Assembly (NCBI GenBank): GCA_019914995.1
Contig: CM034129.1
Location: 2,865,725-2,929,724, forward strand
Direction of reading: 5' to 3'
DNA: 64,000 nucleotides
Origin: Acanthochlamys bracteata
Taxonomy: Eukaryota; Streptophyta; Magnoliopsida; Pandanales; Velloziaceae
Shown here: positions 1 through 15,549 of the stretch, one piece after another
Numbering within the stretch: the first letter of the stretch is position 1
Layout: each line of letters starts with the position of its first letter
Position numbers and translations under genes: made by a program
The notes under the pieces: generated by a model
The model's database searches: none
Told to the model about the DNA's origin: nothing
What the model saw: the letters and a program-made list of their open reading frames with translations, nothing else

Positions 1-776
1 TGGAGTTGGCTTTAGTTTACAGGTATTATCATCATAATACCGCAACGGATTATCTGAACCGAAAACACTTTAATGCTTCTTCTGTTTTTTCCTTCCGATT
101 ATAATGAAATAAACAGAATGTCAGTAATACATGGTCACTCAGTCCTAGTCTTTTTCTTGCAGCCAAAATTGAAAAAAGAAAACACAAAATTGGCTAAACC
201 TAGTAAACTAGCGAAACAGCTATATAAAGAATGGTCTATACACACAGCTCCACCTTGGGGTCCCTGTAATCAACCTCTTCATTCTACTGGTCTTAGAGAA
301 TACGCTTCACTAATAGTCGATTTTTTCCCATTGGCCAATGAGATCATAAACAGTCTACATGATCCTTGAAGCTCACCTTGTTTATTGCTCAGTGTTTTCA
401 GGCTTTTATTGGAAAATTTGGTCAGTGACAGCCTCAACTGCCCTCTCCCACACTGAACATGCAAAAAACAGAATATAAGATTGAACATTTGAAGAAGACA
501 AAAGGAGTAAAGCATGAAACTTGAATGCTTACCCCTTGTAGAGGCATTCGATAGTGTTTCTTTACTCAAATCCGTTGTCAGAGTCGAATGTTTGGCAAAA
601 GCTGTATAAGCAAACTATGCATAAATCAGAAAAAGTTCAGCAGTAGTTATTTCTTTGAATTCTTAAAGGTTTGCTATGGATAGTTGCCATGTAAACAAGA
701 TCTTTCCACAGTTATAAGTTTGTCATAATAGATGGTGGCCAATATGCTCTGACCTTGGTCTTTTCTGGCACAGCGT
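1..776. other. 3' flank of the 5-phosphatase gene
   Basis: This stretch lies downstream of the 5-phosphatase stop codon, which is read on the minus strand. It probably holds that gene's 3' UTR and terminator. The short open frames here show no family resemblance, and I see no repeat or RNA gene. Confidence 0.5.
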
Positions 777-3700
777 TCATAGGAAACTGAGTTCACTATA
801 TCCATGACAGTAAGGTAACAGTTCTTCCACCTCCACTCTGGAGTTAGAATATCCCGTATTCGGCTTGAATCTGTAACAGCTAACTGACTCAACCTCTGCC
901 GTGAAATAACTGTACACTGGCCTGTGATCTGAGAATCTGGATTCACCACATACATAGGACAACTGATGCAGGCCTCTTCCGTACCATAAGATGCGGTCAC
1001 ACCTTTAAACAAACACGAAAAAGGTCTATAAGTTTTCACGAAAAATATTTAACAAGTTGCTGTGGAATGATATCCTAGATTTTCTTCAATAAGTACTACC
1101 AGGCTGGCGTTCGCCGTTTTTCTTTAGGGTGCATATCATCACCAGCATATCTATCTGAGTTGTTTGAGTACTTGTATGTAGGAGGAAAATAAATTCTTCC
1201 TTCTTTCCAACCTTCAAAAACCCTTCCACTTCTTTGCTCTATGCGAAGCTGACAAAGAGGAAATACTGTTAGGACAACTAGTGTTCACTTTGCCAACAGA
1301 CTTGGCAGTGCACATGTTATGCACGTGATTAATTTTATTACTATTTAATTCTTACATATAGAGCTGTACATTTTCTTAGAAGAACAATTCGATTATGCCT
1401 TACCAAAACTTGAGAGCTCTCTAATAGTTATACACCATAAAGAACTGATTTAGTTATAACTGAGAAGATAAAGATGTAAATTTCAAGAATGTGTATCAAG
1501 TCCAACAACCTTTCAATCTTGATTATTGTTATATAACACTTATTGCTACAATTAAAAACAAAAAAAAAATTTAACTATTGACTTTTTACAAGATCAAATC
1601 TAATTTTAATTTACTGGCTAATGTTTCATTGTCATCAGTAATACTTTTTATTATATGGATTTACTTTTAGAATTTACAATTTTACAATGTGAGATTTGAT
1701 TTGTGAAAAAAAAAACAATTATATCTCTATTAATTTCTTTATTGATTTTTCTCTACTTTTCTTAAATTGTATAATATTATATCACGATAATCAAATCCGA
1801 ACATGTTAAACGATCAACTCGTTCAGCAGCCATTTGATGATTTGATTATCCAATGCATTATTCTCTAGTCCATCTTCATCATCATAATAAAATTCCATAT
1901 ATTTTGATTGTGTTATGCCCTTCCCATACTTTGTGTTTCTATATATTATGCATTATTATACTTTTAAGTTTTAATTTAAATATGAAATTAATATTAGACA
2001 TATCAGGAATCATATCCCAACTTTTAAAGTAGTATCAATCATAGTAATCATAATCGAACAGGAGATCAACCAGGTTTATTGGGTCACTGGTATACGATAG
2101 AACCAGTGAGTCAAGTAGACAAATGGTATAGAAAATTTAAGTATTTGATGTACAAAAATACGAAAGAAGCACCGCTTACAACTTGCAACCTTACATAAAG
2201 AAAGATGTAGAAAACGAGTAAAAAACACTTATGTTAGAAGTTCAAGTAAACTTGTTCACATGATAACTAGACAAAAAAGCCCTATATATCTTAGATAAAT
2301 ACCAATAGAAGTTAATTTTTAATCTAAACAAGTTCTTAAACTTCATACTGAAACCATATAATTACCCTCATAAGAAGCCATTCTTTAAGAAAACAGTTGT
2401 GAGATTCCAATAACAAATTTAAAATGAATTTCATAGAAGTGAATCAATTGTCAAAGTATTCTATAAATGAGATTACTAAGTTTGGAGTCTTAGAGAGCTA
2501 ATTATTGAGGGAACATTCAGATTAATGAGGTGGACCATTACAAGCATTCATTTGTTACTAAGCAAAACTTTAGAAGGTACGTAAACTACCTGATCCTTTT
2601 CTAGCAATGCCTTCCAGTTTCGCATTTCAACAAGAGCTTTTGCTGAGCGATATGAAAGGGCTATGCGGTAGTTCAAATCACCAAGCCAAATTATGCGACT
2701 GCATAACCAAAGTAAAGGGGAATCTCAGTCAAAAAGAAGAGATAAAAAAGCTCTGGTTCAACTATTGGTGTTAATTCGAGGTTTGTGAGCTTACTCATGC
2801 TCAAGAATTGTTTCAGGAGACTTTCCATCATCAATGCTCTGGACTTGGGGGAACCTGGTCTTCCTAAGTATCTCCATGACATCAGAGTTTCTCCTCAACT
2901 CATCTCCCTCTTTCTGTCCTGAGGTCAAGTGACTGCAAATGAAGCAGAAGCTGGTCCGGTGCAACGAAATGCTTATGGAAATTGATCCCTGCAAGAATGA
3001 TGAATTGTTCCATTTTCATGTTTGATACATACGAAATTACCAGAACACAAGGGCATTGAGATAAAAAACTGTGGAAGCAGCTTTCTTATGTTTAAACTAA
3101 AGAAATATGCTTCCATTGTTCAAAACAAACTAAGGAGAAATATATGTGAGTACCATGACTAAGAGGAAAAATAAAACCTGAGTTTCAGTTCTTTTACCTT
3201 GTTACCAAGATAACCCATCAGCCCTCTACCAACGCATGAGACCTTCAAGTTCTTGACATGGTCTCGTAATTCGCCGCGTACCCAGATCATAAGAAATACC
3301 CCAACCATTTGCTTGCTTGCAACCAAGCAATATCTAGCATTATCACAAATTAGATACCCAGTTAGCCTAACAGGGTATACAAGGTTCTTTGATGCATAGA
3401 TAAGAAGTCATATTATTAGCATATAAGCATTAGACTTGATGCTTTACTACCTAGAACTTGCTGATGCCCTCTCAACTATCATTGACGAAGGAGCACAGTA
3501 ACCATATGAAATCGTTGAGTCATATGCATGACAAGGTGGATCTTCATCCATGTTCTCATCATCAGACCTGTAATTTGGATCATAGTCACTGGCTCTGCTC
3601 CCAAGTATAACTCTATCACAAACACTGAATCGTCTGTCAAGCTTTGGCTGTTGGATCAAAATGTCTCCTTCCATTCTCATACTACGACTCAAAGACTGAA

Positions 3701-5207
3701 ATGAATGACGGTGGAAAAGAGATGCACGTTTCTGCCTGGTAGAACCTTCAAAGTCAGCATCAAGCTCAGGAATTTGGTCAGGAATAGGGGAGGGTGTGTG
3801 GTAGCTGCAACCGCCACTGGCACCGGGCAGATTGTTGAGTGTCCTTCTAATGAGTGCCACCCATTTCTTTGCAGGGCCATTATCTTCTGTGCCCAACACA
3901 TTTCCAGCATTCAGAGGAACAATTTCTTGGAACCTACTAAATATTACATATACAAATTGGGTCACCTACGGCTGTTTTAACTGAGAATCTTACAAAGTGG
4001 AATTTGTTAACCATGCTGATCAATATGAATATTTAGGGAAGAAGACAGGAAGATGAATAAAGGAACCTACCCCAAAACATATATATCTGCAGGAGGTGAA
4101 GTATGGAGCCAATCCTCAAGTTTCAAATGACTTGGTGGTGATTTTCCTCCCACATTCCAGGTTGCTACAAAAAGTCTGAACAATATTTTATAGGACAAAC
4201 ACAAAATATTTCTGTTTCAGATTGGAAGAGGATTAACAACTAAAAGGTTGATATAAAGAAGGGATTTGTTGTGTTACTTATAGTCATGAATATCGGTTAC
4301 TTGACATGCATCAAGATCAGTTCTTCCTCGACGACATCGATCAGGGTGCTTCTTGAACAATCTCTCTACATAACCCATGAGGTAAATAGGTTACAAGCAT
4401 GAAATAAGAGCAGTAGAGATCATACAGTTGATTTATTAAGGGCCATGAGGAAGAGAAACAACAAAAGCAATGAATGGAAACTGGTACCATAATGTGGTCC
4501 AAAGCTAAATGACATTGCAGAGGGACAGAACTGCTCACCTGTCTTGCTTTTCTTCACTATGCACTGCTGCCTCTCTGAGAAACTGGTCCTCCATTCCTTA
4601 TCATCTCCTGAAAAGAATAAAAAGTTAAAAGGACTAACTGGAGACTGTCCTTTGATTGTAAATAATGTGCAATAGCCCCATATATTTTGATCTGTGGAGA
4701 CAACAAAATGAAAAGAAAAAAAGAACTTTTTCCCCAAGAGTGAAGTTAGCTATGGATTATTTTTCTCATCAATTCAGGATGGAATTGAGTTGCATGTGAT
4801 GGTAGAAGAATTTTCATAAAGCCAAACATCAATTGCAAAACTAAACCAGATTTGTAACTTGTAAAGAACCACAGGTTCCCTATTGAATTTGCAATCAAAG
4901 AATCTAGTATCTAGTAGCCAACAGAGGAGGGTAAGCAAAAATCCATGATAGAGAACTGTTATCAAACAGTGAAAAAAGGAGACCCACCTCTTGCTCCAAC
5001 ATCATCTGCCTGAAACTTCTGAGCTTTGCTCTTGGTGTTAAACCATCTCTTGACCAAGCTCTTGGACCATGAGAGCTTCCCCGCGAAAATCAACATGACA
5101 ATATCAGTAATCAAATTACATAGCATACACCAAACTATCAATCCAAAGAAAAGATAGCTTCAAAAATTATACAATACCTTGCTTTTCTTCAAATTCTCAT
5201 CTCTCAT
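777..5207 (-). CDS. Type I inositol-polyphosphate 5-phosphatase (CVP2/CVL1-like)
   Basis: It should remove the 5-phosphate from inositol phosphates and phosphoinositides such as PI(4,5)P2, near the plasma membrane; plant relatives act in vein patterning and hormone signalling. Eleven exons, in transcript order: 5207-5178, 5075-4988, 4607-4539, 4365-4278, 4175-4071, 3933-3451, 3333-3198, 2988-2795, 2698-2590, 1248-1100 and 1002-777. They join in phase to give 558 aa. Visible motifs are [10 protein letters not shown] (about residue 93), [10 protein letters not shown] (about 127), WLGDLNYR (about 402), [11 protein letters not shown] (about 482) and SDHRPVY (about 507), which cover the Mg-dependent 5-phosphatase core. 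The protein ends HGYSELSFL, as in CVP2 relatives. A Ser/acidic insert of about 150 residues in the sixth exon separates FQEIVPLN from the rest of the core, which is normal for this plant subgroup. The start at 5207 ([10 protein letters not shown]) matches the family N-terminus. Which Arabidopsis paralogue it equals is uncertain. Confidence 0.93.
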
Positions 5208-5960
5208 TGTGTCAATGATCATTCATAAAACCAGTAAAATGCTTTCATTCCCTTTGACCCTCAAATTGATCTAGATCCCACTAAAAACCAATAAACAGGA
5301 ACCAAGAGGCAAAGAAAAAAAAAGAGAGGATTTTTTTTCCTACTTCTTTGTGTTTAGAAAGAGCAAAGGAAGAAGAGAGCTAAACTCACTCCCTCTTTAC
5401 CGTTCACTGCCTCACTGGCTTCTTGTACTCGTGTAAAAGGCTCAGAAGAAGATGTTTCACAAAAAACAAGGCTTGGGTTTCTCTCGAATTAGATAAAAAG
5501 AAAGTTCTGATCTCTTGCACAAAATGAGTTATTCCTATTTAGATCCTACAATGCTAGAAGCCTACAAACTCTATCAGAAGCTTAGGACTTATGGTTAAAC
5601 TAGTAGCAAGATTGGATTTTGAGTTTGTAGAAGGCAATGCTGGAGATGAGAGCAGTCAGCGAAAGAAGGAGCAACAACTAACAAACTCTTCTTCTTCTAC
5701 AAGAAGAAGAAGAAGAAGAAGAAGAAGAAGAAGAAGAAGAAGAAAACCTTCTGAACTCAGAGGGACAGCAAAGTATCAAATTTTGAAGAGAATAAAGTGT
5801 TGGTAACAAGAATCAAAAGCTTCTCGCTCTCTCTCTCTCAGTTTCTCTGTGTCTTTATCTTTATTTCTTCTCTCTGTAATGAGTCTCTATAATAAGCCTG
5901 GCTCTATTACTTGTTTGCTTCTCTCGAGGCCTTTTATCCTACAATCCAAAGGACAACCCC
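5208..5960 (-). promoter_or_regulatory. Leader and promoter zone of the 5-phosphatase gene
   Basis: This is the region upstream of the start codon at 5207, read on the minus strand. It includes CT-rich stretches near 5820-5860 and the long trinucleotide run at 5701-5742. Such CT/CTT tracts are common near plant transcription starts. No start site can be fixed from sequence alone. Confidence 0.4.
5701..5742. repeat. (AAG)n microsatellite with inverted CTT partner
   Basis: There are about 14 AAG units on the plus strand, so CTT in the sense of the 5-phosphatase transcript. A short CTTCTTCTTC run ends just before it near 5698, so the RNA could fold into a short hairpin. It lies about 500 bp upstream of the start codon. 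Confidence 0.9.
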
Positions 5961-7682
5961 AAACAAGGGCAAAGTGTATAGAAGAAATGTTGAACAAGTA
6001 GTATAGTTACTAAATTATCAAGAAAATAAATATACAGCAGATGCATTGGCATTGCAATATTTCAATGTATGTGTTTGCATCTGTGAGTGGACCCAGTGCG
6101 TGGTTCATGATCTGCCGCTACCCTCGGTCAGCTGGGTGTACTACCACCTCTTTCCTTCACTCTCTTCAGGACTCCCATTTGGTCTTTTCCTCCCACTCCA
6201 TGCCAGCATACCCAAGAAAAGAAATAAAAAAAGAAGCAGCTGAAGAGAAAAACAAAGAAGGTAGACTTTGTTTTATATGCAAGTAAACCCAAATTTCCTT
6301 TTGCTGACAATAATCAAATATACAGCTGAAAATTTATTGAACTTAAAGAAATAGTTTAAAATTAATTTAGTGGATCCAATAAATTTCCCTTTGAGCTACA
6401 AAGAGCTACCATGTGTATCATGTTAGGGAACACAAACTAAAACTCAATTCAACTCAAAAATTTAAATTAATGAGAATTTTAAAATTTTTTTAATAATGAA
6501 TCTCTTCTCATATCGCTTTTCTTTTATATGGAACTATTTAATTCATTTTATACTTAATATATTAATATAGACTTCAAGAGAATCTATACGTACGCCCTCA
6601 TTCTTTCATTGAGTTATTTCTGAACTACATATCGGTAGAACCTAGAATAAATATGTCCACATGATCACTTCTAAGAATATATTTCCCATTGTCACCAAAA
6701 ACTAAGTCTTTCCCTTATAAGCTGAAAATTTTCTTTAATGTGCGTATATGAAACTTCTCTACTGTATTCTCCGAGGTCAATAGCGCAACCAAAGAAAATC
6801 ATTTGCATGGCCTTTTTAGAGCTATCTGAAGGCATGCATGGACAAAGAACTTGGCTTTCGACTTTCCGAGAGGATCATTGGGGAACTTTCATAGCTTCCT
6901 AGAAATTTTGGAAAATTGGAGCCAAGCTCTTGGCTCTATCAAAGGGTTACTCATTTCATGAATGTTCCTTTCTATGATATTGAACTAGAGCTTTGAGAAA
7001 TAAAAGACATTCTCGTGTTTAAATTTGCAGCGACCTAGAGTCTTGCTATGGTTGATACACTACATTTGTGTGACACTAGGACTTTTGTTTTAGTTGTTCA
7101 ACAACAAAGTTGCCCTTCGCAAATCTATATGTTGGAGATGCATCTTGTCCAAGTGCCTCAAGTTGCTAACATGATAAAATTTCACATATCAAGATTGCAT
7201 CAAAATTTGGAAAAAGCAAAACCACTGCACAGTTCAACCACAAATTTTTAATTAGTGGGTAAAATAGGATTTCGATTAGACACCATTAACTCAACACATT
7301 ACATTTTTGGGTCTATTTTTAGTTCTTCACCGTTCCAAATTGTATCGAATTGCGCTTAGCATTCAAAATCAGAAGATTCTCTAAGTATTGGGTCAAGTGT
7401 TAGATTTGGCAGGAGATGTAGCCACTCAAAAGTACTCACATTTTGCCAATTTTAAATCCTAATTATTGATCAAATAAGATCTGACGGTTGTGATGAATAG
7501 AAAATTTAAAATAATAAAAAATAGAATAGTTATTTTCTAACTCATATTCACTTTGATTATAGAATTTAACTTGATCAGCAGTTAGTATTTAAAGTTGGCA
7601 AAATATGAGTAGATCTTAAGTCCATGTATTTTTCGTCATTCACTAACATGGATTATGATAGTTAGGAGAAGTTCGAGCATAC

Positions 7683-7872
7683 TTATTTTATTTGGAGTTT
7701 TTTAGAAAATAAATTTATCTTTTTTATCTAAAAAGTAATTATATAAAAATTTTATGACATATAATTTATATATATATTACAATTTTTTAATAAAACAATA
7801 AAAATACTGTATAAAAGTTATTGAAAAAATAAAAATTTAAGATAAAATAGTTAAGTAGACACTCCAAAATGA
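7683..7872. repeat. AT-rich short inverted-repeat element (candidate MITE)
   Basis: A very AT-rich stretch is bounded by TTTGGAGT (7691) and its inverse ACTCCAAA (7861). The size and composition fit a short non-autonomous DNA element. No clear target duplication was found. Confidence 0.35.
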
Positions 7873-7877
7873 CACCT

Positions 7878-8405
7878 TAGGAGTTATTTGACATTCCATT
7901 TTACAAAATCTTTTTATCAATTTTTAATTTATAGTTTTAATAAATTTTTTTTTATTGTGTACAAAATTTAAAATATAATAAAATATAAATAGTAAAAATT
8001 TTTATTAATTTTTATTATTATTTTTTAAATTAAAATAATAGAGTTTCTTTATAAACATATAACAAAATATTTTTATTTCTAAAAAAATTTATTTTATAAA
8101 CACTCACAAATATAATTTAAATTTATTTATAAAATAGAGTATTTGAATTATGTAATAAACTACTAGCAATTGGGATTGTTTATGAAATAAATTTTTTTTG
8201 AAATAGAAAATATATTTGTTTTTTTAAATAAATTTTATTTTTTTTACTTCTAAATAAATAAATAAAAATATACAATAAAAAATTCTTATTATTCAAAAAA
8301 TTTTATATTTTCTAAATTTTAAAAAATTTGTTATATATTAAAAAATATTAAATAAAAAATTTATAAAAAAAAATCTTGAAGAAACGCTCAACCAAGACCC
8401 CCTAA
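7878..8405. repeat. AT-rich island, candidate non-autonomous DNA element
   Basis: About 500 bp of nearly pure A/T with poly-A/T blocks, directly after the previous element. It starts TTAGGAGTTATTTGAC. Its right edge ends in CCCCCTAAAC, so the inverse of that edge starts TTAGGGGGTC. The weak inverted ends suggest a decayed short transposon. Confidence 0.3.
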
Positions 8406-10424
8406 ACGATATGATTAGTATTGGGTTTAGCAAAACGCTTTGTGCATCAACCAATCAAATCATGAGCTATAGAAAGCTAACCCTTGGCTTAAGGAGCCCC
8501 ATCGTCTTGAGACAATTATCTTTTTGTGTGGGACACTGTGTCCATTACCTTGGCATGATTATTAAAAAAACCCTTCTCTTGCTCACCAGTCTAGGATTGT
8601 ACCATAATTAACACTCGTAGTCCGTCCGTCTACAGGCTGACGGTTAAAGCATTTCTAAATCATCTCTATGCGCACCTGGGAGAGAAATGATTCACTGTTA
8701 CCGGGGAGTATCACTAACCTTACATGCTAGCTTGTGTGTTTTTTGAAAGTTCAATTCAAGTGCAAAGTTTGACTTTACTTGATTTGAAATCTGTAATCTT
8801 CTAAGCCAACGATTTGCCATCTACCGGAAAACCCAAAGAAAACTTATATAATGTTTTTGTCAAGTGGATAGGATGAATAAGAAGAGACCCAACAACTGAA
8901 ATGTTCCATTTCAAGTTATTGGCCATTTTAATGAAGATCATCAAAGCCTTCCTACTAATGAACCCGAAATACAGTAATTTTCTTTATCTGCCAAATTAAG
9001 TGGCAAATAAATTGTAAACTTTACAAGCGTTTTTTTGTGTGTGGATAAAGCAGGTGAATTAATGATGACAGAGTGCAGCGTTGTGACATCAACGGGTAGG
9101 GATGTTTACAAAATGGCACTTGCGAAAAGGACCGGGTATCTAATGTTTGAGGCATTTGGGCCCTTCAAGTTCAATCCCTTTCATTGTGCCACTTCCAAAT
9201 TGATACTATTTTGGAATGGTATCAAGGAGATCAACATGCTTTGACAACAATTCAACGCATCCATCATGGTTTCATGATTCCCTATATACATGTAGGGAGC
9301 TTCACTTTTTTTTTTTCATAATATTCTTCGCCTGAAAGATAAGATGAGCGTACCTGTATGCATAACAAGCTCAGGAATGAAGAAATTTTACCTGAGTAAT
9401 GAAAAAAAGAGTAAAATTCTAGCCTACTAATCCGCTTAATATCGCCACTTACGTATCCTTACTTTGGAAGAATCTTATATACAACCAAATATATATATAA
9501 TAATCAAAAGCTGGTGAGCTGCTAATTGTTGATCAAATGTGGTGTTACATTATTAGAACACTCGGAACGTATTACGTATATGTGTGGACTTCACAATCAA
9601 GTTAGATTTGTCGGAGATTACCGTGACAAATCAAAGTCTACACACTATGAATTATCTAAACAATAATTAATCGCTTAATGATGAAATGAATCGAATTGAA
9701 TTAATGTAAAGATTTCGTGATTTCTGCATATTTAGTTGATGAAATCTTGACGGAAATCCAACTTTAGGGATTTTTATTATAAGCACTTTCCAAGTGGAAA
9801 AGGACTACTAGTTAATTAGTTTAATTCACAGTAGGCTTCGCAGTTGATCACGACAAGGAAAATCTCTCTACGATCAATCAATCTCTTGTTTTATAAATTT
9901 TGAGTCTACATGATCTAATCTTTGCCTACTAGTTAGGTTCAAGAACAAATTAACGTGTTTCTTCATACATGGATGAAGCAGATTATAAGATCACAAATGA
10001 AGATTCTTAGTTTCGTCATAGAAATTTATAGCAAATAAAGAACGATTTATAATGTCAATCCTGAACTATATATATTTAACAAAAAACCCAAAAGCTGGCA
10101 AGGGATTAAATAAGATAAGATCAAAAGATTTTCTTTGTTAGCATGAAATCAATATGATTGATTGATGACTCCTGTAGAACAGAAGAAGTAAAACAGTCAA
10201 AGATTGAAATGTATGTTTTTTGGTAGTAGTTGTAGTAACAGTACGAGTGCTTTAGTTTGAGCAAAAGCTAGCAACATGTACATCTTCTTCCCTACAATTA
10301 ATCTCTCTTTTTGCGTTTTTGGTTTTGGTTTTGGTTGTTTTATTATTATTATTACATGTTCGTCTCTATAACTTTTGAAGCCCTACACAACAAGCGATCT
10401 CTTCTCTTCTTCTTGCTTTTCTTT

Positions 10425-10474
10425 TTAAGAATTTGCTTTGCTTTGCTTCTTAAGAATTTGCTTTGCTTTGCTTC
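10425..10474. repeat. 25-bp perfect tandem duplication
   Basis: A 25-bp unit starting TTAAGAATTTGC occurs twice head to tail (10425-10449 and 10450-10474) without mismatches. This suggests a recent slippage event. It lies in non-coding DNA. Confidence 0.9.
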
Positions 10475-11243
10475 TTTTGACGCTAGCTACTGTTTAGTAC
10501 TGATCACTTGTGGATGCAGAGCTGCTTCTCTTTTACTGTTAAGCGTTTTGGTGTCATTTTCTTGAGAGCTACTGCTAATCTTTCTACATAAAAAGCAGTA
10601 ATACTACTGGCAAGTATATCCAGTTTATTTCAAAAGCACTTCTTTTTAATCGCAAGAAATGGGTTCTTTAAAATTGAGTTCCTTAGAACTGAATTAACGA
10701 TGAGTACGGTAAATTTAAGAGAAACAAAACACAAAACTTAACTTCAAATTTAAAATTTTACCACAAAGAAAGTTTGATAAAACTGGAGCTCTGAGTTTCT
10801 TCTCGAAAAGGTATAGCATATCGTTAGTTTTCTCATGTTATACAAAACAAGTAGGCGAGCGTTTACGATTTATCTGTTTAATGTATAAGGTTACGATAAC
10901 TACCGGTTATTATAAAATGCACTAGCTACCTTAAGTCTTTAAAGGTCGCAACTCTTTTATTTCCGATTAAACTTTAAACCAAGCCATGAATTCATACTTC
11001 TGTTGTAATAAGTTTATAATAATCACAACATTAGTTTGGGGGAGGAGAGGGCATAAATAAAATTTGTATAAAACGAAAAATATTTTTATTCTGTAACAAT
11101 ATATATGTAAAATTTTTTAATATTTTTTAATATTTTAAATAAAATTTCAGAAAATATAAAAAATTTATGAAAACGTAATAAAAAATATTTGTCTGGAACC
11201 TGAAAATCAATCACAAACACTCGTATCATTTAAAACATGAAGT

Positions 11244-11445
11244 GCGTGTTTACCTTGTAGATAAAATAGATAAAATAAATTTTTAAAAAATCAATTTAAA
11301 AAATAAATTAAAAATTAAAAATATTTAATAAAAAAATATATATTAATTTAATATTTATAATAAATTTTAAAAATAAAATTTTTTAAAATTTTTTAATAAA
11401 AAATTTTATTTTAATATATATATATATATATATTATATTGAAAGT
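11244..11445. repeat. AT-rich island with (TA)n core
   Basis: Nearly pure A/T sequence with a TATATA run at about 11417-11432. It is similar in composition to the other islands of the window, and its edges are poorly defined. Confidence 0.3.
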
Positions 11446-11690
11446 GAATTTAAAGAAAAGTGAATTTGGGACGTCGTAAGTATGTCCGAAGCTGAACTTC
11501 ATACAGTAGAACAGCTAGTCCATCCGAATCAGAGGCCCAGCTCAATAGATCCAATCCATTAAGAAGAGTTAGAAGACCACGTATATCATACACTAGAAAT
11601 GTAGAAGCCCAGCCCAGATATTAAAATCCAGACCAAATTATATCAGGAGTTGCCATGCAAAATTATTAAATTACCTCGGCTTCTTTCTTT

Positions 11691-11954
11691 CTTTACTTCG
11701 CTCTTGTTCCTTCTTCCCTCCGATCTCCCGTGCCCCTCTCCCAAATTTCTTCGTCGATTCTACTAACTCCCGCTTCAATTCAATCTCAGTTCCTTTTATA
11801 AATCTTAATACAACGCCAATAATCACATAAAGATCCAGTCTTTAACACTTCTACAGCAATTTCCCCCAACCAATCGATCTTGATTTGTCGATTTTGTTAA
11901 GTTAAACCCCTAGACAAGCCAGAGCAGGAATTCTATAATAGAAGTGTAGCGAAG
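11691..11954 (+). promoter_or_regulatory. SRP54 5' leader and core promoter region
   Basis: Pyrimidine-rich sequence (CTTCTTTCTTTCTTT near 11680, CCCTCTCCC near 11735) precedes the SRP54 start. It is likely 5' UTR and core promoter. The exact transcription start is not visible. Confidence 0.4.

Positions 11955-15549
<3,595 letters not shown>

Larger units (their letters stand above)
5961..11690. other. Intergenic region between divergent 5-phosphatase and SRP54 genes
   Basis: About 5.7 kb without a recognisable gene. The open frames here are short and low in complexity. It contains two AT-rich island zones (about 7683-8400 and 11244-11445), a 25-bp perfect tandem duplication (10425-10474), and otherwise unique sequence. 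I looked for conserved plant microRNA sequences and tRNA features by eye and saw none. Confidence 0.5.

Noticed and set aside
5591-5806. Arg-rich frame through the AAG run
   Set aside because: The Arg tract is only the microsatellite translated. It lies antisense to the 5-phosphatase leader.
10311-10565. 84-codon frame rich in Phe, Trp, Tyr and Leu
   Set aside because: It is a translation of T-rich low-complexity DNA and the 25-bp duplication, not a believable membrane protein.
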